DNA from: JANXUC01 sp964619065
Lineage (GTDB): Bacteria; Acidobacteriota; Terriglobia; Terriglobales; Acidobacteriaceae
DNA: 64,000 nt
Direction: 5' to 3'
Assembly (NCBI GenBank): GCA_964619065.1
Contig: CAZUCC010000003.1
Location: 1 to 64,000, forward strand
Shown: one piece after another, positions 23,892-32,903 of the stretch
How the letters are laid out: each line of letters begins with the position of its first letter
Position numbering within the stretch: position 1 is the first letter of the stretch
The notes under the pieces: generated by a model
What the model was told of the DNA's origin: nothing
The model's database searches: none
The model's input: only the letters and a program-made list of their open reading frames with translations
Program-made: the position numbers and the translations under genes

Positions 23892-25544
23892 CTAGTAAAT
23901 GCTCAATGAGACGCGCAGCACCTGGGGCACGGAGGTAAAGTTGAGTCCCCAATCCGTTTGATCGCCGTTCCAGATGCGAATGGACTTGAATTTCCCGTTT
24001 TCGTAAGTTCCTTCGTCCACGCGCAGGAACTCCCGCTGCTTGCGGGAAGCGGCATCACTTACCGAGAAATCGACGCGGCAAAAAAATCCGGCGACCAGGA
24101 ATTCGTTGTCTCCCAGTTGAGCCACGAGAATGCGTCCTATGGGTTCGGGGTTGCCAGGCGGATTGCCGGAAGGGCCGAACTGGGGAAGCCCATAGGACAC
24201 GATAGCGTTCCACTTACCGAACGTCAGCGTTTGCGAAGTTTTTCCTTTTTCTTCCGCCACTGCCTGGAGTTTGCCCTCAAAATTGAGGCGAGCGATCTCA
24301 CGATCCATTGGACCGATCAGCTTGTAGTTCAGCGCAAAAGGAGTGAGCGCTTCCTCACTGATCCGTGGGGCCCCGTCGGGAGCGTTGGCATAACCGGTGT
24401 AGTCCATCCCGAACGGAGAGAAGCCAATTGCCTTTTGGCCCAGGGCGGCGAAGAAATACCGGGAATTGGACGCGTAGTTCGCGGTTTCGGGCACGAACAG
24501 AGCATTGTCCGGGCGGTTATAGAGCTCCAATACTTTCAAGTACTCAGCATTGTCATCCAAATAAATGTCAGGCGCGAGCAGATCAATGGATGGAGCTGTC
24601 GCTTTCCAGATGGGAATAACATTGTCGGTGGCGCCGCCGACTTCATAGTCGGGGGGATGGTGCGGATGGAATGGATTTCTCAGTGCGGCGTTGACATAGA
24701 GCGGCAGGGGGTAAACGGCTTTCCCTGCGGCCGCGATCTGCTCAATGTAACGGGCGACCGACCAGGCGTGGAAAAACTCTTCCGCGTCGTCCCCGAATAC
24801 CTGCTGCCAATTGGCGGAGGGAGAAACCCGCTGCTTGTGCAGTGCAGCTAGTAACTCAGCGGGAACCGGCGCTTCAAACGCCTTCTGCGCCGCTGGCGAG
24901 TAGTCGCGAACGCTGCCCCATGTGCCGGGCTCATTCTCCACTTGGACCATGAGCACCGTGTGCTGGGGGTCGGCAGTTTTGAGATGACGCATCAGCTCTG
25001 TGAATGCGTGGATATCCGCCTGCAGCGCTGCTGGGGCATACGGGGATGGCGAATCGACCGGACGTCCATTCGCGCCCATGACGTGGGTATGGAGTTCTGG
25101 GGAATGCTTCATCCACGCAGGCATGTAGTGGGAACTGCCATTCTTCCAGGTGCCGAACCAAAGCAACACAAGATGAAGACGATGCGCGCGAGTCTGAGCC
25201 AGCAAAGTGTCGACAACCGTGTAGTCGAAATGGCCCGGCTCGGGCTCGAACTGCTCCCAATAGACCGGCATCTCGACGGTGTTGACATGCAGATACTCCA
25301 GAGCCGGCCAAACTTTCGGGAGCATGGCAGGCCATGCGCTGGAGTTATTGATCTGCGCGCCCAGTAGGAGATACGGTACGCCGTCAACGAATAGAGCATG
25401 GCGCCCGTCCTGTTGTACGAGACGCGGGAGTGGGTGTGCATCAACTCGCGCTTTGGCCTGGGCATGAAGCGAGATTGCACAGGTCATCAGTGGGACGAGG
25501 CAGCAGATCGTACGCACAGCTTGTTTCACATTGGCAATTTTCAT
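23892..25544 (-). CDS. Secreted GH35-like beta-galactosidase (DUF5597-type)
   Basis: The 550-residue protein has a signal peptide (about 1-30, ICCLVPLMTCAISLHA). A TIM barrel begins DGVPYLLLGAQINNSSAWPA and VNTVEMPVYWEQFEPEPGHF. The acid/base Glu is likely in VQVENEPGTWGS (about 203) and the nucleophile Glu in ALFVPETANYASNS (about 350), as in GH35/GH42. A C-terminal beta region resembling DUF5597 follows. Probably hydrolyses terminal beta-galactosides outside the cytoplasm. The exact family boundary is uncertain. Confidence 0.83.
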   Translation of the reverse strand: MKIANVKQAVRTICCLVPLMTCAISLHAQAKARVDAHPLPRLVQQDGRHALFVDGVPYLLLGAQINNSSAWPAMLPKVWPALEYLHVNTVEMPVYWEQFEPEPGHFDYTVVDTLLAQTRAHRLHLVLLWFGTWKNGSSHYMPAWMKHSPELHTHVMGANGRPVDSPSPYAPAALQADIHAFTELMRHLKTADPQHTVLMVQVENEPGTWGSVRDYSPAAQKAFEAPVPAELLAALHKQRVSPSANWQQVFGDDAEEFFHAWSVARYIEQIAAAGKAVYPLPLYVNAALRNPFHPHHPPDYEVGGATDNVIPIWKATAPSIDLLAPDIYLDDNAEYLKVLELYNRPDNALFVPETANYASNSRYFFAALGQKAIGFSPFGMDYTGYANAPDGAPRISEEALTPFALNYKLIGPMDREIARLNFEGKLQAVAEEKGKTSQTLTFGKWNAIVSYGLPQFGPSGNPPGNPEPIGRILVAQLGDNEFLVAGFFCRVDFSVSDAASRKQREFLRVDEGTYENGKFKSIRIWNGDQTDWGLNFTSVPQVLRVSLSIY

Positions 25545-25827
25545 GGGATGGTGTGGTTAAGCGTTGCGTTCCTGGGAGAATTGTCATTCTAGCAGGCTCT
25601 TGTGCGGGGCTACGCCATTCCCCGGGCCGGACCGCCACTCTGTAATTCCTGCGCCCCGCCTCCCTTTTAGGAGCTACAGAAGACTGCGTCTCAGAGGATT
25701 AAACTACCAGCATCTCTTTTTTAATCAATTGTTTACGATTTTTGAGCCCTCATTGCTATATCAAAATGGGGCCGGAGTGCCCTTATTGTCTGGAAGTGGT
25801 TGGAGATGATGAGAGGAGAGTTTCGAT

Positions 25828-26736
25828 ATGAACCCTGCAACCAAGTTTTTCCTCGTAGGAGCAGCCTTCGTTCTCAGCGTGGGCGCACAAGCCGTGGCAC
25901 AGACTACCCAAGCCAATGGCCAAGCTGCTGCTCAGGTGAACGTTCAAGCCGACAAGACGCAGGCGCAAGCCTCGGATGGAGCGTCGGCGTCCGGGCAGAC
26001 CTCGTCAGGGCAGCTCGGCCAAGCGAACGCTGGGCTGGCGTCGGGTACGGCCTTCAATGCCACACTCAACGCTTCGATTGATTCGAAGAAGTGCAAGGCG
26101 GGTGATGCCGTTGCCGCGCACACGACAGAAAACGTGAAAGCAGACGGCAAGACGGTTCTTCCCAAGGGCTCGAAGCTCATCGGCCATGTCACACAGGCTA
26201 CAGCTCGCGCCAAGGGGGATTCCGAATCGGCGCTTGCCATCATGTTTGATCGCGCCATTCAGAAGAACGGTGAAGAAGTACCGCTCAATGTTGCCATTCA
26301 GGCGATGGCAGGAGCGCAAACCGCAGCTTCCGCAACGGACGCCGACATGGATACGATGGGCAGCGCTGCTGGCTCGGGTATGACTGGGGGGCGCGGCACA
26401 GCTGGCGGTCTTACTTCCGCGGCAGGTGGTGCCGTGGGTTCTGTTACGAACACCGCCGCAGGAGCGGGAGATGCGGCGTTGCATTCTACCGTCAGTTCAA
26501 CAACCGATGTTGCTAGCGCGTCGCGTGGAGCGGTGGGCGGCCTGAGTGCCGCTGGTCAGCTCACGTCGAACAGCCGCGGTGTGTTCAACATAAACGGACT
26601 CACCCTGAACGCTGCGGCGGCCAACGGGACACAAGGTTCCGTGATTACCTCAGCCGGCAAGAACGTGCATTTGGATAGCGGCACGCGCCTGCTTATGGTC
26701 ACCGAGACCACGGCTTCCGCGACGCCGAACCGGTAG
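25828..26736 (+). CDS. Secreted Ala/Gln/Thr-rich protein of unknown function
   Basis: The 302-residue protein has a signal peptide (MNPATKFFLVGAAFVLSVGA) and a Gln/Ala-rich low-complexity segment (about 25-70). A beta domain follows (GTAFNATLNASIDSKKCKAG, then VLPKGSKLIGHVTQATA, about 72-160) that resembles TrbI/conjugation-type SH3-like repeats found in acidobacterial exported proteins. A Gly/Ala/Ser/Thr-rich tail (about 165-240) precedes a closing repeat (VFNINGLTLNAAAANGTQGS). GAGAGGAGAG precedes the ATG and a clear terminator follows. Function unknown. Confidence 0.75.
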   Translation: MNPATKFFLVGAAFVLSVGAQAVAQTTQANGQAAAQVNVQADKTQAQASDGASASGQTSSGQLGQANAGLASGTAFNATLNASIDSKKCKAGDAVAAHTTENVKADGKTVLPKGSKLIGHVTQATARAKGDSESALAIMFDRAIQKNGEEVPLNVAIQAMAGAQTAASATDADMDTMGSAAGSGMTGGRGTAGGLTSAAGGAVGSVTNTAAGAGDAALHSTVSSTTDVASASRGAVGGLSAAGQLTSNSRGVFNINGLTLNAAAANGTQGSVITSAGKNVHLDSGTRLLMVTETTASATPNR

Positions 26737-26769
26737 TTTGTAATTTTCAGCCGGGAGGTAGTCCTGGGA

Positions 26770-26800
26770 CGGGGCACGAAGTATGTGCCCCGATTTTTTG
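26770..26800 (+). terminator. Rho-independent terminator
   Basis: CGGGGCAC (26770-26777) and GTGCCCCG (26785-26792) form a perfect 8-bp stem with a 7-nt loop, followed by ATTTTTTG. It ends the gene at 25828-26736. Confidence 0.85.
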
Positions 26801-26833
26801 TTTCGATCTGCAATGCGAAGGCTTCCCTGCCGA

Positions 26834-28642
26834 TCAAAATCCTGCCGGACGTTCGCCGGCCACTCCGAAGGTGCGTTCCAGCGCCAGGCCAGCGCGGCCT
26901 AGTGCGCCTTCGTCGAAGAGTCTCCCGATCAAAGTGACGCCGTGTGGGACGCGACGGGGTGGATTGAAGGTTGGCAGCGGGTTGTTGGGGTCTGGGGCCC
27001 AGTCGCTGCGGGCTTTCGATACCTCGACGAAGCCTGCTCGGAGAGTTAGCGAGGGATGACCGGTAAAGTTGGTGATGGTCAGCATTTCGTCGCGTAGCGA
27101 CGGTACCAGGAGCAGGTCGACCTGGGAGAAGACGCGAGCCATCTCCCCGGCGACTTTACGGCGGAGGCGGTCGGCTTGGACGAAATCCACCGCGGAGAGG
27201 AAGCGTGACTGGCGGAAGATGTTGGGCCAGGCATCTCGTACCTGAGCCTTGAGTTGATCGACGCCGTGATTGAGCGTCAACTCCTCGAACGCGGCTGCGC
27301 CTTCGGCGAAGAGGATCAGGTTAAGCGAATCATAGGGCCAATCGGGAATGGCGACCTCGATCGGAATCATGCCTACTTTTTTCACCGCCTCCAGGGCGGC
27401 GCGATCGACGTCGGTGGCGGGATTTTGTTTCATCCACGCGGGAAAGTAGCCGACGCGTAGGCCCTGCACGGGCGCGGCGGCGTCGAAATCTAGCTTGCTG
27501 GGGACGCTAGCCAGGTCGCTGGGGTCTGGCCCGGAAATGGAATGCAGCACCAGCATGGCGTCCTCGACGCTGCGGGTCATAGGGCCGAGCTTGTCGAGCG
27601 ACCAACAGAGCGTCATGGCACCGGTGCGTGGCACGCGACCGTAGGTGGGGCGAAGTCCGGTCAGGCCGCAGCGCATGCTGGGGCTTACGATGCTGCCTCC
27701 CGTCTCGCTGCCGATGGAGAAAGCTACTAATCCTGCTGCGGTGGCGGCGCCGGGGCCTGCGCTGGAGCCTGACGCTCCCTCTTCAAGCAGCCACGGGTTC
27801 ATGGTTTGGCCGCCGAACCAAATATCGTTGAGGGCTAGCGCTCCCAAGCTCAGCTTGGCGATGAGCACCGCGCCTGCGTCGTGGAGGCGCTGCACAACCG
27901 TTGAATCCTTCTCGGGGATGCGGTTGCGGAAAGGCTCGGCACCGTAGGTAGTGGGGATGTTGGCGGTATCGAGAAGGTCTTTGACGCCAAAGGGAATGCC
28001 ATGGAGTGGACCGCGATAGTGACCTGCGGCAATCTCTTCATCAGCCTTTTTGGCTTGCTTGAGGGCTAGGTCGCGGGTGAGTGTAATGATGCAGCGCAGC
28101 TTGGGATCGAAGCGTTCGATCCGTTCCAGATAAATAAGAGTGAGGCGCTCGGAGGTTAGCTTGCGCTGCTCAATCCAGCGCGAGAGCCGCGTGAGTGGGG
28201 CGAAGGCTATGTCAGCGTCGTTAGTCGGGAGCGGGCCGGGAGCGGTTTTGCTGCGGAGGAATTGGTTGCGCTCCGGGCCTGCCTTCAGGCCAGGGAGGGA
28301 CGGGTCCCAACGTGTGGCGGGCGCCACGGTCGGCTCGATTGCCACTTTGCGCGGTCCTGTTCGGCGCTCGTAGAGAGACGCCATCGTAGTGCGCCAGGTG
28401 TTGGCAGCGACGGCGCGCTCGCTTGAGGTGAACTCGATTTGGACAAGTTTTTCCGCTTCGGCGAAGGTTGTGGGGGATACCTCCGGTCCGACGGCTGGAG
28501 CTGTGCCGAACGTGGATGGCGCTCCAGGCGGCAGGTCGTTTGGCGTTTGATCAGGCATCTGCGCCATGCCACGTGCGGCGGCGGCCACTCCTAACAAGCC
28601 CATAGATGTCTGGGCTAGAAACTCCCTGCGCGATTTCGACAT
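26834..28642 (-). CDS. Tat-exported amidase (amidase signature family)
   Basis: The 602-residue enzyme hydrolyses amide bonds with a Ser-cisSer-Lys triad. A Tat signal (MSKSRREFLAQTSMGLLGVA) opens it. The catalytic Lys is in GIPFGVKDLLDTANI and the two Ser in GASGSSAGPG and GSETGGSIVSPSMRCGLTG. The C-terminal part carries the usual SLDKLGPMTRSVEDAM. The start at 28642 was chosen because it gives the Tat signal and has GGAGG upstream; the frame is open 73 codons further but runs into the end of gltA. Substrate unknown. Confidence 0.9.
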   Translation of the reverse strand: MSKSRREFLAQTSMGLLGVAAAARGMAQMPDQTPNDLPPGAPSTFGTAPAVGPEVSPTTFAEAEKLVQIEFTSSERAVAANTWRTTMASLYERRTGPRKVAIEPTVAPATRWDPSLPGLKAGPERNQFLRSKTAPGPLPTNDADIAFAPLTRLSRWIEQRKLTSERLTLIYLERIERFDPKLRCIITLTRDLALKQAKKADEEIAAGHYRGPLHGIPFGVKDLLDTANIPTTYGAEPFRNRIPEKDSTVVQRLHDAGAVLIAKLSLGALALNDIWFGGQTMNPWLLEEGASGSSAGPGAATAAGLVAFSIGSETGGSIVSPSMRCGLTGLRPTYGRVPRTGAMTLCWSLDKLGPMTRSVEDAMLVLHSISGPDPSDLASVPSKLDFDAAAPVQGLRVGYFPAWMKQNPATDVDRAALEAVKKVGMIPIEVAIPDWPYDSLNLILFAEGAAAFEELTLNHGVDQLKAQVRDAWPNIFRQSRFLSAVDFVQADRLRRKVAGEMARVFSQVDLLLVPSLRDEMLTITNFTGHPSLTLRAGFVEVSKARSDWAPDPNNPLPTFNPPRRVPHGVTLIGRLFDEGALGRAGLALERTFGVAGERPAGF

Positions 28643-28683
28643 GTGTCCTCCGAAGGTGGCATTGTAGTCGAGAGAGGTAGAGA

Positions 28684-28722
28684 GCGTTGCTCCGCTGGGG
28701 AGGCGAGGCGCCTGCCCATACA
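28684..28722. repeat. Palindromic repeat family B, partial copy
   Basis: GCGTTGCTCCGCTGGGGAGG followed by CGAGGCGCCTGCCCATAC. It matches the right half of the copy at 7100 (TTGCTCCGCTAGGC...CCTGCCCCTAC). It lies between gltA and the amidase. Confidence 0.4.
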
Positions 28723-28749
28723 TGTGTGTACTGGCGCCAGCTTTAATTT

Positions 28750-29889
28750 TCAGCGCTGGCTTATTGGAATGTACGGTGCGGGATGCTTTGGACCGATGTA
28801 CTCGGCGCGGGGGCGAATTAGGCGGTTGTCGTCGAGTTGCTCGATGACATGTGCGGCCCAACCGGAGATGCGGGAGACGGCGAAGATGGGCGTGAACAGA
28901 TCAACGTCGATGCCGAGCGTGTGATATGTGGAAGCGGAATAGAAGTCGACGTTGGCGTTCAGCTTCTTTTCGGCGTTGATGTAGAGTTCCACCTTACGCG
29001 ACATGTCGAACCATTTGGGATTTCCGTTGGACTTACCGAGATCTTCGGACATGCGGCGGAGGAACGTTGCGCGCGGATCTTCGGTGTGGTAGACGCGGTG
29101 GCCGAACCCAGAGATTTTCTTTTTCGCGGCAAGCATGTTCTTGACATGCGCGATCGGGTCTTCGCCCTTGGCATCGATTTCTTTAAGCATCTTGAAGACG
29201 GCCTCGTTAGCGCCTCCGTGAAGAGGTCCTTTGAGGGCCCCGATGGCTGAAGTGATGGCCGAGTGCATGTCCGACAAAGTGGCGGCGGTGACGCGGGCGG
29301 CAAAGGTCGAGGCGTTGAGTTCGTGATCGGCGTGGAGGACGAGAGCGACATCGAGAGCCTTGGCGGCCACGGCGCTCGGTTTTTCGCCATTGAGCATAAG
29401 CAGGAAATTTGCGGCATGAGAACTGGTGGAATCGGCCTCGACCAGATTCTTGCCCTTGCGAATGCGGTCGTAGAGGGCAACGATCATGGCAATCTGCGAA
29501 GTCAGGCGAATGGACTTGCGAACGTTGGCGTCGTGGTCGCCATTCTTGACGTCGGCGTCGTAGAAACCGAGGGCGGAAACCGCTGTGCGGAGAACATCCA
29601 TGGGGGCGGCGTCTTTAGGAAACTGACGCAGCAAACTGACCATGGCCGGGTCAATCTTGCGTTCCTGGCCGAGCTTCTTGCTCAGGTCATCGAGTTCGGC
29701 TTGCTTGGGAAGATGTCCGTTCCAAAGCAAGAAACAGGTCTCTTCAAAGGTGGAGTGTTGACCAAGTTCGCGAATGTCGATGCCGCGATAGGCAAGTACG
29801 CCGAGTTCGCCATCGATGTAACAAATGCTGGAATCGGTGGCAACAATGCCTTCCAATCCCTTCCCTGGGGTGGTTGTCCCGGTGGACAT
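28750..29889 (-). CDS. gltA: Citrate synthase
   Basis: Joins acetyl-CoA and oxaloacetate at the head of the TCA cycle. The 379-residue protein shows the family blocks IDGELGVLAYRGIDIRELG (about 24-42), GPLHGGANEAVFKML with catalytic His (about 223), KISGFGHRVYHTEDPR with the second His (about 262), and NVDFYSASTYHTLGI with catalytic Asp (about 315). The short form is typical of the citrate/2-methylcitrate synthase group; a 2-methylcitrate activity cannot be excluded. Confidence 0.95.
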   Translation of the reverse strand: MSTGTTTPGKGLEGIVATDSSICYIDGELGVLAYRGIDIRELGQHSTFEETCFLLWNGHLPKQAELDDLSKKLGQERKIDPAMVSLLRQFPKDAAPMDVLRTAVSALGFYDADVKNGDHDANVRKSIRLTSQIAMIVALYDRIRKGKNLVEADSTSSHAANFLLMLNGEKPSAVAAKALDVALVLHADHELNASTFAARVTAATLSDMHSAITSAIGALKGPLHGGANEAVFKMLKEIDAKGEDPIAHVKNMLAAKKKISGFGHRVYHTEDPRATFLRRMSEDLGKSNGNPKWFDMSRKVELYINAEKKLNANVDFYSASTYHTLGIDVDLFTPIFAVSRISGWAAHVIEQLDDNRLIRPRAEYIGPKHPAPYIPISQR

Positions 29890-30212
29890 ACGTACCTCTT
29901 TCCGCCTCGTGAAAAGTCAAAATGTGCTGCGACCGGTGTGAAAAATGCCCACGAAGAAAACCGCGCAACCCCTTTTTATACGCCATTTTGCGGAAGTTTC
30001 CAACGGGTCGGCGAGGGTTTGTGTACGAAATGTGTATTCACGGCAAATCAGGCGTTCGCTCAGCTCCCCTACCTATCGCTAGTCTTTCCTGACATCGGAA
30101 ACACAAAAGACATGCGCTGGACAAAAATCGGACAAAAACGGGCATTCGATTCCCTGCTCCTGATTCTTGCTACGGAGCCTGGTTTCCACTAGAAAGGAAG
30201 CACCCAATTCTG
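29890..30212. other. Intergenic region between divergent gltA and APC permease
   Basis: This 323-bp stretch must hold both promoters. A TTGACT hexamer lies on the reverse strand about 25-30 bp before the gltA start, but no convincing -10 follows. Nothing else recognised. Confidence 0.35.
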
Positions 30213-31592
30213 ATGGCCACTTCGTACGAACCCCGTAAAGCAGACAAAACCACACACAAGACGCGGTCTCGGGCTCGCAAGGCCGGGCTGTTCGCCTTTG
30301 TGTTCGTGATGTATTCGTACACGACGGCGGGACCGTTTGGGTTGGAGGATCAAGTCACCACTAGCGGTCCTGGCCTCACACTGCTTTACCACTTGATCCT
30401 GCCGTTTTTCTGGTGCATCCCGGTTTCTTTGGTAGCTGCGGAATTGACGACCGCAATTCCCGTCGAGGGAGGATTTTATCGCTGGGTGCGCGCGGGCTAC
30501 GGGGACTTTTGGGGATTCCTCGCCGGCTGGTGGAACTGGACAGCCTCGTTTGTGCTGGGGAGCGCGTATGCCGTGCTTTTCAGTGACTACCTGAGTTTCT
30601 ATTTCCCGCAATTGGTGGGCTGGAAACACTATCTGGTTTCCATGGCGCTGGTCGCGGTGATCGCATACGTCAATGTGCGCGGCATTCAGATGGTGGGGGT
30701 GGTGGCAACGGTGCTGGAGATTTTCATTCTCCTTCCGGTCGCCGTGATGTGCGTGATGGCGGCGCGCCAGTGGCACCATAATCCGTTCTCTCCGCTGATT
30801 CCGCCACACGTGCCGTTGTTCCAGGTGTTTGGCGTGGGGCTGGCGCTGGGCCTGTGGCTCTATTCTGGATACGAGCAACTTTCCACCGTGGCGGAGGAAG
30901 TCGAAAATCCGCAGCGGAGTTATCCGCTTACGTTGGCTTTGGTTGTGCCCTTATCGATTGCTACGTATTTTCTGCCGACGATGTTGTCTTTGGCGGCACT
31001 CGGCAACTGGCACGACTGGCACACGCGGTATTTCTCCGATGCTGCGGAATTGATTGGGGGGCGCTGGCTCGGGCTGTGGATGACGTTGGCGGCAATGGTG
31101 ACGAATGTTTCGATTTTGAATGCGACCGTGCTGACCAGTACTCGGATGCCGTTCGCGATGGCGGAAGACGGCTATTTGCCGCCTGCTCTCACGGGGAAAC
31201 ATCCGCGCTACGGGACGCCGTGGATCGCGATTCTTATGTCCTCCGCTGTGTACGGGTTGCTGGCCTTCCATACTTTGACGCAACTGATTACCGTTTATAT
31301 GTGGCTGCGGATCGCGACTACCGTTCTGACCGTGCTTTCGGCATGGCGGCTGCGGCAACGCTTGCCGGATTTACCTCGGCCCTTCCGCATTCCGTGGGGA
31401 CGCGCTGGATTACTCTACGTGGTGGGTGCGCCTCTGGCGATGAGTGCTGTCGCCATGCTGGGAAGCGATCGCTTTGCCCTGCACTGGGGGCCGGTGGCGA
31501 TTCTTCTAGGACCGGCGGCCTATCTCTTTGTGCGCAAGATGCGGCCGGAGCGCGAGCGGCAAGCTCAGCTGATCCAGTCCAAGAACTTGTAA
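30213..31592 (+). CDS. APC-family amino acid/polyamine permease
   Basis: The 459-residue inner-membrane protein has about 12 hydrophobic helices. The first carries the APC motif region LFAFVFVMYSYTTAGPFGLE (about 26-45), with the Gly-rich break typical of substrate binding; ELTTAIPVEGGFYRWVRAGY (about 84-103) is the second family signature. Likely a proton-coupled amino acid or amine importer. Its 3' end overlaps the convergent FAD oxidoreductase by 28 bp. The nearby amino-acid enzymes suggest shared substrates, which is inference. Confidence 0.9.
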   Translation: MATSYEPRKADKTTHKTRSRARKAGLFAFVFVMYSYTTAGPFGLEDQVTTSGPGLTLLYHLILPFFWCIPVSLVAAELTTAIPVEGGFYRWVRAGYGDFWGFLAGWWNWTASFVLGSAYAVLFSDYLSFYFPQLVGWKHYLVSMALVAVIAYVNVRGIQMVGVVATVLEIFILLPVAVMCVMAARQWHHNPFSPLIPPHVPLFQVFGVGLALGLWLYSGYEQLSTVAEEVENPQRSYPLTLALVVPLSIATYFLPTMLSLAALGNWHDWHTRYFSDAAELIGGRWLGLWMTLAAMVTNVSILNATVLTSTRMPFAMAEDGYLPPALTGKHPRYGTPWIAILMSSAVYGLLAFHTLTQLITVYMWLRIATTVLTVLSAWRLRQRLPDLPRPFRIPWGRAGLLYVVGAPLAMSAVAMLGSDRFALHWGPVAILLGPAAYLFVRKMRPERERQAQLIQSKNL

Positions 31593-32854
31593 TAGGCCCC
31601 GGCTAGCGGGAGCGCCCAGGTGTATCCGCTGCGCAAACCCGGCGGTGGGCCGGGGAATGAAATACCTTCGAAAGGAATATCGTTGGCGTCGCCACACATA
31701 CGCTCGGCGATCTTAGTGCCCAGGTAGGTCCCGATTGCCACACCGTGGCCCGCGTATCCGACGGAGTAGTGCATGCCATCGATTTGTCCAGTGTGCGGCA
31801 TGACGTCAAAAGCGAAATCAAGCGTGCCGCCCCAAACGAATTCCACATTAATGTCGCGAAGCTGCGGATAGACGTCTACCATGCCGCGGCGGAGAATTTC
31901 CGCACTCTGGCGCACGGTATTCTCGGTTTCCGGGAAAAACGCGGCGCGCCCGCCGAACAACATACGCCGGTCAGGAGTCAGGCGGTAGTAGTAAAGGAAA
32001 TGTTTGGAGTCGTAGATCATGCGGTTCTTCGGGCTCAACTCCTGTGCTAGATCGGCACTGAGCACTTCGGTGGCAATAATGTAGGAACCGATTGGAATGA
32101 TCTTCTTGCGTAAACTCGGAGTGGCTTGGGTGGTATAGGCGCCGCTCGCTAACAGAACTTCTCGCGCCAGAAGGCTGCCTCGCGAAGTGTTCACGCGGAA
32201 CTTCTGGATGCCGTTGCTGCTTTCGCGCTGAACATCCTCGACGCGAGTGTGGTCGAACAGAGCAGCACCCGCCCGTTGGGCCGCTGTGGCCAATCCAACG
32301 ACGTAGCGTGCGGGATTCAGACTCGCACTGACTTCATCGACTAGGCCGCCATAGTAAATGCCGGAGCCAATCTCGCTGCGCAATTCGGACTTGGGAACGA
32401 TATGTAATTTATGATTGAATTCCCTCGCGATCGTGGCTGCCGATTTGGCATAGCCATCGAAATGGGCTTGTTTGCAGGCAACTTCCAGATGGCCGCACCG
32501 GGAAAAATCGCAAGCAATCTGCTCCTCGCGGACAATTTGCTCTACACATGCAATGGAAGCCAGCGATGCCGCATACATGCGCTGGACTCTTTCACGCCCG
32601 TAGCGGGAGATGAGAGTGGGCACCGGCAACTTCATGCCGGTCAGCACCATCCCGCCGTTGCGCGAACTTGCGCCCCAGCCAAAGGTCTCCGCCTCGAGGA
32701 CGGTCACACTCGTGCCGCGTTTGGCTAATACACGGGCGGCGGAAAGCCCAGTCACGCCGCTGCCAACGACCACGACATCCACGCTCTCAGGCAAAGGGCG
32801 AGTTTCACCCGCAGGAATCGAGAGCGTCTCCAGCCAGTAGTTTTTTTCTTTCAT
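31565..32854 (-). CDS. FAD-dependent amine/amino acid oxidoreductase (DAO family)
   Basis: The 429-residue protein has an N-terminal FAD Rossmann motif (VDVVVVGSGVTGLSAARVLA, about 25-44), EAETFGWGASSRNGGM (about 55-70) and a C-terminal GYAGHGVAIGTYLGTKIAE that binds FAD. It resembles gamma-glutamylputrescine oxidases and D-amino-acid dehydrogenases. It is last in a reverse-strand run after the GNAT and racemase-like genes (49 bp from the latter). It may oxidise amino acids or amines brought in by the neighbouring permease. Substrate not determinable. Confidence 0.88.
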   Translation of the reverse strand: MKEKNYWLETLSIPAGETRPLPESVDVVVVGSGVTGLSAARVLAKRGTSVTVLEAETFGWGASSRNGGMVLTGMKLPVPTLISRYGRERVQRMYAASLASIACVEQIVREEQIACDFSRCGHLEVACKQAHFDGYAKSAATIAREFNHKLHIVPKSELRSEIGSGIYYGGLVDEVSASLNPARYVVGLATAAQRAGAALFDHTRVEDVQRESSNGIQKFRVNTSRGSLLAREVLLASGAYTTQATPSLRKKIIPIGSYIIATEVLSADLAQELSPKNRMIYDSKHFLYYYRLTPDRRMLFGGRAAFFPETENTVRQSAEILRRGMVDVYPQLRDINVEFVWGGTLDFAFDVMPHTGQIDGMHYSVGYAGHGVAIGTYLGTKIAERMCGDANDIPFEGISFPGPPPGLRSGYTWALPLAGAYYKFLDWIS

Positions 32855-32903
32855 TAGATTCTCGGTATTTGGACAGCCGAGGGCAGCCGTTCCCTACGTG
32901 AGG

